Source: Knoxdaviesia capensis
Lineage: Eukaryota > Ascomycota > Sordariomycetes > Microascales > Gondwanamycetaceae
Assembly: GCA_001510575.1 (NCBI GenBank)
Contig: LNGK01000005.1
Location: forward strand, 620,001-684,000
Direction of reading: 5' to 3'
Length of the DNA: 64,000 nucleotides
Positions 1 through 12,939 of the stretch are shown in pieces; position 1 is the first letter of the stretch; every line of letters starts with the position of its first letter. The notes under the pieces were generated by a model. That model saw only the letters and a program-made list of their open reading frames with translations, did no database searches and was not told the origin of the DNA. Both the position numbers and the translations under genes were made by a program.

Positions 1-635
1 GACCAGGTGCGGCCGCGAGGCGTCGGACGCGCTGGTCAGCTGGTCCCATTCGAGCGCGAGGGCCGCGGCGAGGGCCGGCTTGGAGGCCGGGATGCAGATG
101 GTTTCCTTCGTGGTTGGGTGGCGCAGCGCGCGCGAGTCGAGGTGCACTTGGAGGGCGCCTGCGGGGAGCCGGTCAGGGGTTAGTGTCAACAGCCCACATA
201 CACACAAACACTGAGCAAAGGAGAGAGAGAGAGAGAGAAGCGAAAGGAAAGAGTCGTACCGTCAACCTCCTGCACGCTCACGTCCTTCCAGAACCGCCGC
301 GCCGACGCCATCGTGGCCGCCGTGCCCATCATCGACGACTTCCTCAGCGACGGCTGCGTCTTCTTCCCCTCGCCGCGGCGGATCTCGCGTGCCGTGCGCA
401 GCATCTCCGCCTGGCGCTTCCGCCGGATCACGCGCGCGTAGTAGTCCGTCGCCATGCCCTCGTTCGGTGTCGCAGGCGGCGGTGGCGGCGGCGCAGCGGC
501 CGCGTCGACGGCGCCCGGCGCGACCTGCGCGCTGGATGCGGCTGTGGTGTGCAGGAGGGCCGCTCGGCTAGCACCGGCGAGCGGCGGGACCACGGCCCGT
601 AGACGCGGGACGAGAGAAGTTGGAATCCGCGGCAT
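1..635 (-). CDS. ATP12: ATP12, mitochondrial F1-ATPase assembly chaperone (5' part; runs off the window)
   Basis: Atp12 is a matrix chaperone that binds free F1 alpha subunits and delivers them into the alpha3beta3 hexamer of ATP synthase. Exon 1 is 635-260 and exon 2 is 158-1, cut by the window edge. The 101-bp intron (259-159) has donor GTACGA, a CACTAAC branch-like site and acceptor CGCAG, and the phase closes exactly (178 codons visible). Seen in the protein: an Arg/Ala-rich N-terminus free of acidic residues, as expected of a matrix presequence, then a Pro-rich linker, then FWKDVSVQEVDG followed by VHLDSRALRHP, the pattern that opens the ATP12 domain, and ALALEWDQL, the conserved helix. 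The C-terminal half lies outside the window. The first Met is the only one upstream of the presequence. A tandem telomere-like motif lies about 450 bp upstream. Confidence 0.85.
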
Positions 636-1642
636 TGTTGTGTTAGGTTTGCCTGTAGTGAGAATTCAGTAGATTAGATAGAGACGGAAGTTAGATGAGG
701 TAGTAGAAAAGTGAGGTTGAAAATTTCAGAGCCGCTCGTTTGTAGGTCGGGCGATGCACCAATCACAGGAGAGCGGCCCGCAGGGGATAGCTCAAGGTAC
801 TTGTTACTAGACTGTGCTCCTTAAAGATACATTGAGTACGCCAGGGCACAGCAACCAAATCGCAAGATACATCATCTTGACGAGAAAAGTGTGTTAGAAG
901 TGAGAAACAGCATTTTTGATGGATCAAGGTTGCTTCTATATACTCCTGTAAGTTATGGTTCCGTATGGGTGTTGGAGTTTGTTGCGTTGTGTGAACTCGG
1001 ATCCTCCAGACCAGACTTTAACCCTATAGCCCACCTAGAGTATCTCAGAATTATATGCGAAATGAGAGAATTCGACCAACCCTAACCCTAATATAATCAA
1101 CCACCAGCTTCCCATCAACCACAACCAAAGAGACAGACACATTCACTTGAAGCAACATTTGAGTTTCCACACACAAGCACATCTATTTTGAGTCTAAAAA
1201 AAACCAAACAATGTCTATACTGCAGAACACACACACACAATAATACAACAACTCAAAAAAATGAAATAACGCAAGCCTGTGGCAGGTATATAAATCGGCC
1301 AGGCAGGGGAGTGAAAGACCACGAGCGAGATAGAGGGGGAGAGGGGAATAAGGAAGGCTTTTGTATCAACATAACAGGAACGGAAAAAAGAAACCAAGGC
1401 CGAAAAAGAAAGAAGGAGGAGGAAAGTATACAAAGGAACATGCAGAAAGACAGAGAGAGAGTATATGTAACAAGAAGAATGATCAGGCACAAACCAAGAA
1501 AACAGCAGAAAAGAAAAGCTCTATACAAACGCATCGTTAATGACTGTAAGGCATATTCCCCTGCTCCCGCTACCGCTCCGGCTCCCGCCCCCAATCCCCC
1601 CCAGCTCTCCCCACCTCGGGCCGACGCACTGAACCAGATCCG
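636..1642. other. Intergenic: ATP12 promoter and EFR3 3' flank
   Basis: About 1 kb with no credible coding frame. It holds the ATP12 upstream region, a double telomere-like motif at 1078-1091 and, from about 1180 to 1520, an A/AC/AG-rich tract. Frames seen in the A-rich part are Lys/Arg/Glu low complexity and do not look like protein. Confidence 0.6.
1078..1091 (+). promoter_or_regulatory. Two-unit telomere-like (telobox) motif
   Basis: AACCCTAACCCTAA, two exact copies of the fungal telomere unit, about 450 bp upstream of the ATP12 start. Fungal Tbf1/Rap1-type Myb proteins bind such motifs; function here is inferred. Confidence 0.45.
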
Positions 1643-4600
1643 TTAATACGGCGGCCGCGAGACCGCGCTGAACCCGGTCTCGCCCGCCCGACTGTCGATC
1701 TCGCGGAGCAGGTCCTGCAGATCCAGCACGTGGTGGCCGTGGCCGTGGCCGTGGCCCACCGTCTCGACCGTGCCCAGCGACGGCCGGATCCCGGTAGCTG
1801 CGGCCGAGCTGCGCCGGCTACTGACGCGCCGCGGCATGCCGCCCGCGGCCTTCTCGCTGGCGCTGGGCAGCGGGGGCACCGGCGGCACCACGGCTGCGGC
1901 CGCCGGGGGCTGGCCGTCCTGGCTGGTGCGGCCGCCAAAGTCGGATGACGTGCGGGTCGGGTTCGACGTCAGCGGGCCGGTGGACTTGCCGCGCGACGGT
2001 GGGAGCGACGACGCGGTGGTCGGTCGCTGCGTGGTGGTGGCAGCGGTGGCAGCGGGCGCCGTCTGGGGCGGGACCGGCGGCTGCTGGCTCTGGAACTGCA
2101 CGTCGTGAGCGTTCTGGAGCGCCACGGGGTTGAAGCTCAGCTCCGACGGCGTGAAGTCGTAGCTCACCATGCTGTCGCTGCTGGCATCGCTATCGGCCCG
2201 CCCCGCGCGGCTGCCCGGCAGCGTGAGCGCCACGTCGCCCATCTGGCCCGACAGCACCATCTTCAGCTGCTCGACCGACGTGACGTAGCCGCGGCTGGAC
2301 CCGGAAGGCGTGTGCGACACGGCGCTGCGCAGGCTCGTCTTACGCATCTTCATGCTGGGCGCCGCCAGACCGCCCGTCGCCGCCCCCGGAGGACCCGCCG
2401 TCGGGGAGCCCGGGCGCAGGTGCGTCTGGCTGCCCACGGCCCCGTCGGCCGAGTACACGCCGTTGGCGCCGGCGTTTGCCGTGCCCAGCCGGCTCTTATG
2501 CGGCGTGGTCGTCGTGCCGCTGCGCGATCCGCTCGTCGAGCCCGACTTGCTCTTGGACGGCTGCATGGCCAGCAGCGCCACTTCGCGCGACCAGTCGTTG
2601 AGCATCTGTTCGCGGAAGTAGCTGGGCAGTTCGTCGCCATCAGTATTGGCGGCGGCAGGGGCTGGCGGCGAGGCAATGAAAGCCGCCGTCGGCCCGCCGT
2701 GCATGCCGATACTGCCCTGGTTGCTGTGGCTGCTGAACGTGCGGGCCGGGGACGTCTGCGGGCTGGCAGGAGGAGACGCGCCGGTCTCCTGGTAGTTGGC
2801 TGCAATGTACTCAACCAGGGCGATGCGGTCGTCAAACGGCAGCAGAGCCTCGGATTCAATGTCGCTCATGCGGAAGTTCGGCGGCGGCTTCGCCACGCCC
2901 GGCGTGCCGATGACGCTGATCAGCGGCGGCGGGACAAACACGCTGTCGATCCAGAAGTGCTTGTTGCGGCGCCGCACCACCTCGTTGAGAATGGCGCGGC
3001 CAACGGTGGTGGCTTCAAAGTCGAACCGTTCCGTCAGGGCCCAGAAGTAGCCGTGGCACACACTGCCAATGCGCACCTTGTGCAGCGGGTTCTCGACCTC
3101 GAGAATGGCCTCCTGCAGGCGGAACACCATCGGCAGGCCAAAGCGGACGGCGTTGACTCCGAGCTTGGCCACAAGCTTGGTGAGGAGGAGGTGGCAGAGG
3201 ACCAGGTCGGGGTCGAAGTCGACGTACTGGATCGCGTTGTCGTACACGTTGAGGTGGATCAGCTGCAGGAAGCGAGACCCGGGCATGGCGATGAGCTTCT
3301 CAATGTTCGACGCGTTCGACGTAATGCGTCGGCGTTCGTTGCTCGCAGACGCGTGGCTGACGTTGCGGAGAAGGGCGCGGTGGTGGCTGCCCTCTTCCCG
3401 CACCCGGGAGTCGCGCTTAGTGGTCTCGCAGTCGAGCCACGTCGTGAAGGCGTCAACATACGCCTTGCGCACAACCCCGCTGTGGTCGCGCAGGAGCCAT
3501 TCGGTTCCGTCCCACACCTGCAGCGGAATGCGATTCCGTGTAAGGGAGACGTTGCCAGACTGCAGGTCGGATGGGTTCGCGACGAGGATGAGCCCCTTGA
3601 CGACCTCCAGGGCCGCGAGCTTGCCAGCGCCAGACGAGAAGTATGACTCCACAACGGGGATCTGCGAGGTGGAATCGGGGGAAGCGTCGACAGCTGCCGG
3701 GCTCGTCGTGGCACCTGGGGTGGCGTGACCGTTCTCCTCCTTCTCGCCGTGGGGGGAAGAGTTCGAGCTGGAGATCGACGACCGCTTCAGGCGGCTCAAC
3801 ACAGCCAGCACGAGATCAGAGATTTGATCGGCATAGTATACGTGGGTGGCGAGTCCCGACATGCAGTACTGGAGGCGGCGGAGGAGGTCGTTCTTCTGGG
3901 TGTTGGCCTTGGCGGCCTGGTCGGCGGAGAGGGCCGCGGCTTTCTCGGCATTCGGCGCGTCGATGGCGACGGTGGAGGCGGTGAACTCGGGCAGCATCAA
4001 CAGTCGCTTGAGGTGTTGCATGAGCCCCAGCAACACGTCCATCACGCCCAGGCCGATGAGGTTGACGTCGGAGCGGAGGAGCGAGCCAATCATGGCAGCG
4101 TACACAATGTGCACGCCGAGCGAGTCGGCGTTGAGCGACTTGCGCATCATGGATTCGGTGATGGTGACGAGGATGCAGTAGCGGTCCTGCACGGTGGCCC
4201 AGCGCGCGACGCGCTCGATCATCTTGACGGCCCAGCCGCTGTCGCGCTGGGACACGGGGTTGAGGGTGACGAGGGTCTCGTCCTGGGCGATGCGTTCGTC
4301 GATGAACTTGAGCATGGCGAGGGTGGCGGAGATGATCTGCGGGCGGTTGGGCACAACAAAGATCTGCTTGAGGCATTGCAGGGCCAGGACGCCAATGTCC
4401 TCCTCGGCGAGGCGGTCGACGTCGCCAGCAGTACCGGAGATGGCAATCGGGTTCGCATCGCCCGAGGTATCGTTGGTGCGCATGGTCGCGACACTGGTTC
4501 GGCGCCGCAGCAGGCGGTCGGTGCCGACCTTCTCCTCTAGGAGAACACGGTCGACGAGCCTGTCGATGAACTCTTCGTTGTCGGTCCACACGTTCTCGAG

Positions 4601-5322
4601 CACCATCGGCACGATCTCGCCGATCTGGCGGCCGACCGGCGTGGCCAGCGCGTCGGAGGAGGCAATGGACTTGATGGCATCCAGGCCGGCGTGTTTCCAC
4701 CGCATGGCCAGCGGCACGCTGATCTGGCCCTTTTGTGGGGAGTATCGCGACGAGGCCAGGCGCGCATAGGCGTGGACCACGGATTCGTACAGCATGCGGT
4801 ATTCTTTGTCGGCAAACAGCCCAGTGGCGTCGTGGTGACTACAGAACGCGTTGAAGGTGGGGACGGACGATTCGACCATGGTGATATCTCTCGAGCCGAG
4901 GACTTGGTCGAGAACGCGCAGAACGTAGGGGGCGAACAGCGAAAAATCCTTAGGAGACTTTTCCATCAACGCGGCAAGGATCTGGAGAGTAACCTGAACA
5001 TTGCTGGAGAGAAAGAAGAAAAAAAAGGAGGCCATACGAGTCAGTTCACTTGGTCCTGGAGACAGTCTGCGGCAACCTGCGCAACACTCGCGGGATACAA
5101 AACTTACCCAATGCGTAACCTCCAAACGTCACTGGCGGTTCTCTTCTCGATGAAGGCGCCAATCTTCTGGATCTTCGAGCGTCGACTGGTGGCGTAGAAG
5201 AGCAGGTAGCTCAGCTCGCTGGAGTTGGGCTTGACGTCGACAGCGCCCTTGGTGGTGTGCGGGTAGCATTTCAGCACCAACACTTGGTGCTTCGGGCGGC
5301 ATTTGCGTTTGATAGCCTCCAT
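1643..5322 (-). CDS. EFR3: EFR3, plasma-membrane anchor of the PI4-kinase Stt4 complex
   Basis: Efr3 is a peripheral plasma-membrane protein that, with Ypp1, holds the phosphatidylinositol 4-kinase Stt4 at PIK patches. Exon 1 is 5322-5108 and exon 2 is 5003-1643; the 104-bp intron (5107-5004) has GTAAGT and CTCCAG. Protein 1191 aa. Exon 1 encodes the diagnostic basic N-terminus: CRPKHQ at residues 8-13, then SSELSYLLFYA and RRSKIQKIGAF, and exon 2 resumes with NVQVTLQILAAL. Residues to about 810 are helical-repeat (HEAT-like) sequence. From about 815 the chain is disordered, Ser/Pro/Ala-rich, with a short His-Gly run near residue 1154. A frame with an upstream Met in the intron exists but lacks the conserved N-terminus, so the spliced start is preferred. 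The size fits filamentous-fungal EFR3. Confidence 0.9.
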
Positions 5323-8224
5323 GATGCTGGCGATGGAGGATGTGATGGAGGAGTTGTATGAAGTGTAGATATGAGAGAGACTCGGCTACTGAGATTTGCT
5401 AGGTATCTGGGTTGGTGATGGCAAGTTGTCCACGCCACAGCTGGCGGGTGCCAGTCTGGACCTTTTAGGGTTGGAGTCGACAAAGATCACAACGGGAGGA
5501 TTCAGACACGGTGAAACAGGTGATGGGCCAACAAAAAGATGAAAGGAAGGAATAAGAACAGGAAGCAAATAAATCGAAACAAAAGGGAAGCCGTTGAAGG
5601 GTTCTTTGTATTGGTATTCACACAAAGTCAGCGATGCGGAAGCGTCAAAAGCTTCGAAATTTTGGATGCGGCCAACACAGGGAGAGGCGGACTTTTTGGA
5701 GAGACCAGAGAATGACGAAGAGGACAGAAATAGGGAAAATGCGACAAGCAGTGAATTGGGTGGTTGATTAATAGAGAGAGAGACAGACAGAGAGAGCAAG
5801 ACAGGAGAAGATGTGTGTTCCAACAGCACCGCTCTCAGGAAGAAAAAAGAAGAAAATAAAGAATAGTGACGATGCCCTCTCCAGGTGTGTGAGTTTGGGC
5901 GTGAGATGAAGACAGCGGGAAAAGGAAATTAGAAGGAGAAGAGAAGTAATTTACAAGCGAACAATGACGACGGGGTTCAGCCAAGGGAAGAAAATCCGGG
6001 CTGTGAAGCGTTGTGGGTTTCTCAGCGGAGCGGACAATAAAAACGGCCACTGATATTTCCATGCAGACGAAATCCAGCAAGCAACCACATGGAATTTATG
6101 GGCTCTGATTGCCCCGGGCCAAATCACGTGCGGGCCGACTGAGCCTTAGGGTTAATCATCGCAGAGCCGCCCGGAACGAGCCACAATCACGAAGAAACTG
6201 TTGGTGATGGGTTTGATTGCGAAACAACGACGATGTGAGTACTTGAAGCCTCTTAAAGAATTGGCTACTCTCACGTTCTCGGACTCGCAGCCCGTTTACT
6301 TGACTGGCGATGCAGACTGGGACGTCCACCCGCATGGTGGCGTTTTCCTGGCATAACTCGCACGTGAATATTCCCGTGACTCTCATTTCATCTCTCCAGC
6401 CGTCTGCACTCAATCCCACCTCACACAGCATATAAACTCGCCCTATTCCCTGCTATGTGTGCCCCGAATTATCGGGTGCTCGTCTTGGTGTTTGTATTTT
6501 GGATCTCTTCACTTTAACCCACCAACACCGAACTAGGCCCGTCTCCTGGATGAGGAGACAAATGGATCCTCACGGCGAACTGACTCGTGATGTCCCGATA
6601 ACGCTATCCCAGCTAGACCAGCGCGGGTACTACGTAAAAAAAACGTCAGGAGACGACAAGAGTGGTTTGAGGCGACAGTAAACAAGGATGAACAAACAAG
6701 CACAAGTGATATCACAAAACGGGCTCAAACGCTGGTTGGTGTAGCCCCAGGACCCAAAACACACCCGCCATGCAGACGTCCGACGCCCGACAGAGCCGCG
6801 TTTGCGCCTTCTGGGGATCTCGACGGCCGGGGACCTAATCCAGACAGCCACTGCCAAGCGAGAGCTGAAGAGACAAGAAAAACAAACGTCAAGCCAACGC
6901 GACGAGAAGAAGAAACAACCAGCGGTATTTTCCATCTGCTTTGCCTTTCTCGCGATCGTCCGTCCTGTCGAGGATATTCGGGAGGGGTTATCCCTCCGTT
7001 CGGGCTGGGTGAACCAGCCTGGCCGGCTCGTTTCGTCCGAACCTGTGCAACGTTGTTGATACTACGTACATGTACATATATGCCGCTGCGTTGGTTCTGC
7101 GACCATTCCGGCCGATCCTCACGTCAACCACGTTTCCAGTCCTCAACCGTTTCTCACCCACCCCCACCACCGCTTCCAATGAAGCGGGCGTTGACCCGTC
7201 CCGCGTGAATAAAACAGCGAACACTCCAACCCCAAAAAAAAAAAAAAAAGAAGAAAAAACCGGAAGAAAAAAAGGAGGAAAAAAAAGGAGGAAAAAAAGG
7301 CGATGTCGGCTGCCGACCTAACCCCGGCGCTATCTCCATCCTTCACTGACGAGTGTGGTGGAAGTGAGGGTCAATAGCGAGGACGTGGAAGAGTCTGTCC
7401 AAACGGCTCTCGGGGTCGGACTTGCCCACCGCATCGAGCCTTACGCGGCTAATTATGCTTCAATGTCCAACGAACGAGTCAAAAAAAAAAAAAGAAAAGA
7501 AAAAAGCCTGCTACATACTAATGGCATGGCCGTAGGTTTGCATTCTCTAGTCGTACACCTACATGTTAAAGTCTATACAGAGAAACATACATGCATATTA
7601 CATAGTACTGTAGGTGGTATTACGCAGCGTCTCATGCAGGCGTACGTTTGCTTGCATCCAGCCAATCGCACCCACATGCGCGCCCGTAAGCCCAACCCAA
7701 CATTCGTTCACCACACCCCGAATGAAAACGCATCTGACCTTACACACGGAAGAACGGGACAAACAGCCCAGAAAAAAAAGGAAGTACAAGACCGGCGTGT
7801 ATGTATGTGTGTGTGTGCGTTTGCTCGTAAGAGCCAGCTGGCGCGTTGCATTGTGAGACACCGCAAGGCCAAGAACCGTGCGTATTCTGGATGGAGACCA
7901 CAGAAATATGTGGATGTCTCGGAACGCTGGGTGTCGTCGCGCACGGTCAGCAGGACTGGTTCCGGTTCCGGGTGGGAAAGACGTGCACGACCTACGTCGG
8001 CGAGAGAGCACGGGCATGTGGACTTGCTGCGTTCGCGCTTGTAGCCCGGCGATGTCTGTTTCAACTGGATGAAACTGTGTGTTACAGGACGTGGACGCCT
8101 GTGCATGTCTGGGACACTACGGAGGAGATGCCTGGATCTTTGCAGCCGAATGGCAAGAAAGAAGAACTCTCTTATTATATTTGGATATCGCCTCTTGAAG
8201 ACGTAGGAAAACCACTGCCCAACT
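5323..8224. other. Intergenic: EFR3 promoter and thioesterase 3' flank
   Basis: About 2.9 kb without a supported gene. The first 700 bp are purine-rich on the plus strand, that is pyrimidine-rich in the EFR3 sense direction, with a GA run near 5769-5802. A CACGTG E-box lies at about 6125 and TTAGGGTTAA at 6146-6155. From 7230 to 7300 and near 7480-7505 there are A-rich, purine-only stretches. No frame shows family similarity. Confidence 0.55.
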
Positions 8225-10236
8225 CTACTCCGCCGGGAGCGTGGCCTGCAAGAACGCCTCCACCTCGTCGATTTCCTGCGGGCACGCCGAGTGACCCATA
8301 CCGCTGTGGCAGAGTGGCACAACGGTCAGTTAGTTGCACACCAGACTCTGGCTTGACATTAACCCTACACGAGGGGGAGGAAATGACATTTCCCGGGGAA
8401 CAGCAGAGGAAGGGCGGAAGACTCACTGGTAGATCTTGTGCGTCACATCGATACCCAACGCACTGAGAAGATCCTTCGACGCCTTGTTGATCGCGGGCCC
8501 GATCAACTGGTCCGCCGAGCCATGCGCGAGGAACACCGGCGTATCACGCCCGGCATCTGTCAGCATGTCGCGGAACTTCCCCGCGAGCGGCAGCCAGCAC
8601 GACATGCCGACAACGCCCGCCAGCCGCGGCGCCGGCTTGGTGAGCCCGGTCAGCAGCGCCATGGCGCCGCCCTGCGAGAAGCCGCCCAGCACGATGCGGT
8701 TGGCGGGGATGCCGCCGTCGATCTCCTTCTGCACGAGCTCGCTCAGGTAGTCGCGGGTTTTGAGCATGCCGGGCTCGTCTTCGTTGGTGCGCATTACGTC
8801 GGTGGGGCCGGCTAGCGAAATCTGTGGTGGTGGAGAGCGAAAGAGAGCGGAGGGAGGTAGTGGGACTAGGTTAGAGTACATGGCCGACTCGAAGGGAGGG
8901 GGACGGGGATGGGGACCACGATGTGCGTCGTGAGGGTGTTACTGGTGTGTCTACGTGCTGTGCTCAAGCTCTCGCACAAGACATGAGGGTTGCGAAAGAC
9001 ACTACCCAGTAGCGACACCGGAGGGAACCACGGAGCTTACAATGTCGAACCAACCAGGCATTTGGTAGCCTCCATTCTGTAGTTGAGAGGATCAGTCAGT
9101 GGCTAGGGGAACATGCTAGGGACCAATGTGATGGACACATGGCAGGCTTATTGAGGATGGAGCTGAGTTGAAAAGAGGGGATAAGAGGTGCCTAGACGTG
9201 ACGAGGAGCACATGTCAAGGCTAAGTCATAGATTGATATAGGGATGAGGCCGCTGTTGTGGCTATTTCCATAGAATAGCTGCGCTGCGGGATATACAAAT
9301 GCGGGTAGTGGTGGATAGTGGTAGCACCACGGTGTAGAATGCGCGATTGTGAATGGATGGAGGGGCTGAGGGGGTAGTCTTGATAAGAAGAGGATGCAAA
9401 GCGGAGAGAGGGGAATGGGGAATAATGAGAAGCATAAAACCTCTCTCTCACCGAGAAGAAGGAACACAAACGAAGCAAGATAAAAAAAAAGATGAGGGGA
9501 TGGAAAGGATAGAGTTGAGCCAGAAGCCCAGAAGAAGAACCGTTGAGAAGAAGAAGAGTTGGGGGGCCGAAGACGAGATGTCCGGCCGGCACCGGGACTG
9601 GGCAAAATAGGGATTACTCACACAGGTAATGGGAATGGTGGGAGCGTTGGGCAGCACAAACTTGACATGGTCCAAGCGGTTGCGCGCCCGCCAGTTGATC
9701 ATAACGTCGATCCAGCCATTGCCCGAGTCGCCGAGCCCGTGGGCGAAGATCAGCGTGGCCGTGTGGCGGCCGGAAGCTTTGACGATAAGCGGGGCGGCGC
9801 CAGCAGCAGCAGAAGCCATCTCGGATTTCGGGGGGCGAGCCGCCGACGTGGTGGTGGTGGTGGTAGAGGTTGGAGGTGACGGAACGTCGGGGGCAACAGT
9901 GGCGTCTGGACTACCGGACAAAGGATGGGCCAGGGAGTCGGAGTCTCCGGCTGCGCAGGTCGGGATTCGGATAAACAGGTCACGGCCGGGTCCGGGGCAA
10001 ATGGCGGCGAAGGTGGTGGTTGTGGTGGTGGTGAATGTTGTTGTTGTTGTTGTTGGAGTCTGAGAGAGGAGGACGCGGGTTTGCGGATTGCGGGGCGGCA
10101 AATACTGCAGCGTTTCTTGATCTTGGGTGGCGGAAACGGGACCCAAAAGTGTGAAACACAGGGTCAGCACAACCAGCACCACAGTGGATGAGGTAATACA
10201 GCGCTTGTTGCTGGAACTAGAGCGGTGACTGGCCAT
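8225..10236 (-). CDS. Acyl-protein thioesterase 1, with possible N-terminal extension
   Basis: A serine hydrolase that removes palmitate from S-acylated proteins such as Ras and G-alpha. Exons: from the start to 9622, 9076-9041 (only 12 codons), 8821-8427 and 8303-8225. Introns are 545, 219 and 123 bp, all GT-AG. Counting from Met 9819-9817, the protein is 235 aa, the normal APT1 length, beginning just before HTATLIFAHGLGDSGNGW. The triad is Ser127 in GGFSQGG, Asp182 in HGSADQL and His214 in GMGHS. The frame stays open upstream for 162 more codons, with Met at 10236 and 10305. From 10236 it reads as a signal-peptide-like hydrophobic segment (about residues 16-35), then a Thr-rich linker, giving 374 aa. 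The span given here uses the 10236 start. The enzyme core is certain; the start is not. Confidence 0.85.
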
Positions 10237-12022
10237 TGTCAGTATGTTTTTCCGTCCCTTCCAGAGCTGTTTTCTAGAGGCGGTTGCGTGTTCCTGATAT
10301 AGCACAGCTGCCGTGCATTTTGCTGATATATCACCAACGTGTGGAGTCCGTGATTACCTGATCATCACACATCTGGTGGCCGGAGTGATTGTAATTTAAC
10401 CCGTCAAAAGGGATCGGATAAGGGGCCTGAAGATGTCTGGGGGGATCCGCTGAAGATGATGGCGAATGGGCCCGCCGCTAAAAGTGGCGAGATTTTACTG
10501 GTGGGAGGTCTGGCTGCGAAAGCAGAAATGGCGCCGATATCATGGAAAAGACGCCCGGATCACGCCCGCGATCATCGGCTAAAGCAGGAGTTCGGGATTT
10601 CGCAGTGATAAGGCTCTGGTGGTGTGCATAACTGGGAAGGAGGGAAGATAAGAAGAAGAAGCAGATGAAGGCTGTGTGGCTCTATGAGTGTGTAGGGTCG
10701 GACAGTTGCATAACCCTAAGATATCCCACGTTTACCCTCAATTTGAGTCTGACTTCGAGACCGTTTTCATTTCTTCCGGGATGATATTTTTAGACTTTTA
10801 CCGCGCCGGAGATTGACCTCGCGTGTCCTGTCATTCCTCAGTCCTGCGACGAGCGGGCAGAAAGAGACTCTTCACAATGGAAGCTTGCGTATGCCCCGCG
10901 ACGTATGGCCATGGTGTGCTTGAATTTCGCACGTGCATTCCAGCAGAAACCAAGCTATTGTGGCTGGCTGGGCGCCGGGGTCGATGGCAGCTGAAGACAG
11001 CCTTTAGTGGTGTTCTTGTGGCATGCTGTGGTTTCACTCCGTTGTTGAAGACAACCGCGCCGGCTGCCCTCTACAGTTCAGTATCTCTTCGATGCTCATA
11101 ACCCTTATTCTCATCGGCTGTCAACGGCCCGTCAAGGAAGCGCTGAGTAACTCCCGTTGTCTGTGGTATTCCTGAAAGGCACATACGAACTGCATTACGG
11201 AGTGTTTCTACTCCTCAACCCACAGCTCCTTGCGATGTCGGGAGATTCTCCCTTTCCCTTCCCAATTCCTCAGTTAACCTCACTCAGTCTAGCGGGGAGA
11301 TGCGCTGCATTCATCTGGCGGCTCCAAAAAAGGGGCCTAGCCCACTTACGGGAAAGTCCAGGCACCCACATAGTGCAGTCCACAGCAGCTCAGGGGAAAA
11401 TCCGAACGTTAATCTATGTCTCCTTGGCCTTGACCTGTACGATGTAATACTTCTCCCGAACCAGAGCAGCCGGTCACCGCCAGGTGCTACCCGTACTTAC
11501 GTAGCACGTCCGCAGCGTACAAACTTACCTTTCGTGCAAAGAGTGGTAAAGCCCAGACTTTCCAAGCCTTGGAACGAGAGACCACCAGCCAATGCCGCCG
11601 CCAAGCTCGCTGAAAGTCCAAGGTTTTCAAGAAGTCTAGATGCGGCGCCCAGGCGTCCTAGCGCGTGTTGCGCGCGCTGAAAGGAAAAAAAAAAATCACA
11701 GCGGAGCTTGCCTGTCTCTCTGGTCTTATCTCACCGACTTCCTTTTACGCGTCACTTTTGACGGCCGGAAATAATCAGAGGACGAAGCTGGCAGACAGTG
11801 TGGATTTGTCGAGCACATACTGTTGCATTCGACTTTTGGAAAAGGTAAAGGCGGAAATCTCTGGGTTCGATTCATCGTCACCCCCACTGTAAGTCCAGCC
11901 TAGACATATAAAGATCCCTGGGAACGGTAAGTCCGCAGGCCTCGTGGTGTGTACTGTATATGCTATAGGAGAAGTCGAAAGCCACTTCTAAACTAACACT
12001 GATATGCCACGGGCACGGAAAG

Positions 12023-12023
<1 letters not shown>

Positions 12024-12056
<33 letters not shown>
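12024..12056 (+). repeat. (GA)n microsatellite
   Basis: About 16 uninterrupted GA units in intergenic DNA. Confidence 0.9.
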
Positions 12057-12060
<4 letters not shown>

Positions 12061-12939
12061 AGGGAGGGTGGCCATGATTGCGCTGGTATTGTCTGGTAGG
12101 GAGAAACGAGGCAGTATCTTCAACTACAGTAAATCTCACGATTGCTTCGTAAGGAGGCAGTCCTTATCTACCTGCTACGCTATCAAGAGAGCGAGGGAAC
12201 AGTCCATTCTGACCGAGATACGTGAAGATCGTGGGGAAGGAGCGGAGCAGTACCAAAACGGCAGGACGCAAACGAAGCTGCCGTGAGTTGCTTCAATATG
12301 AATCGCTGCATCTGTCACGCGATGAGAGCTGTAAGTTGTAAGTAAGTGAATTTGCACCACGGAGAGCTGGCGACTCTACCCACTGTATAAGCAAAGAATT
12401 CCACCGAAAACTCTCTTGGCTGGATTCTGCACTGTGCCTACGTGCTGACCGCTGCAACCGTGCTGCACCTGCCCACGCTGAATGTGGTTTGCACCTGCAG
12501 TTTGGTCTACAGCGCACCCACCACACCCATGCTTTCACCCCACCCCCAAGATAGAGCCAAGCTTATTGGCGTTCGTATACGTAGAGAAGGGGCGATCTTC
12601 AGATGCAGTTTTTTGGGGGGTGAGGGAGGGAAGGAGGGAAACACGCTCGCGCCTTCTCTCCCGCGACCTTCAGGACACATGCCCGTGGACGGCATGCCGC
12701 GCATGTATCTGACGATCATTTTTATCGGTCGCAAAAAAAAAAAAAGAAAGTGAAGGAGCAGAGCATGCGGGAAGGAGTGAGTCTTCGTTTGCTCCTTCTG
12801 CTTTTGCTCGGCTATTGCAAGTATGCCACTTAGATGCATTGAATCGAGCCCTCCCTCCCTCCCCTTTGATCGCATAATCCCCCGATAAGGGAAACAACAA
12901 CTGTGTGGGTGGGATCTTGTATCTTTTATTTCCGGCTGC

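Noticed and set aside
2105..3646. 513-codon plus-strand frame
   Set aside because: Antisense to EFR3; Arg/His-rich shadow of a GC-rich exon with no domain.
11810..11890. GGTTCGATTC resembling a tRNA B box
   Set aside because: No pairing T stem, no A box and no acceptor stem nearby.
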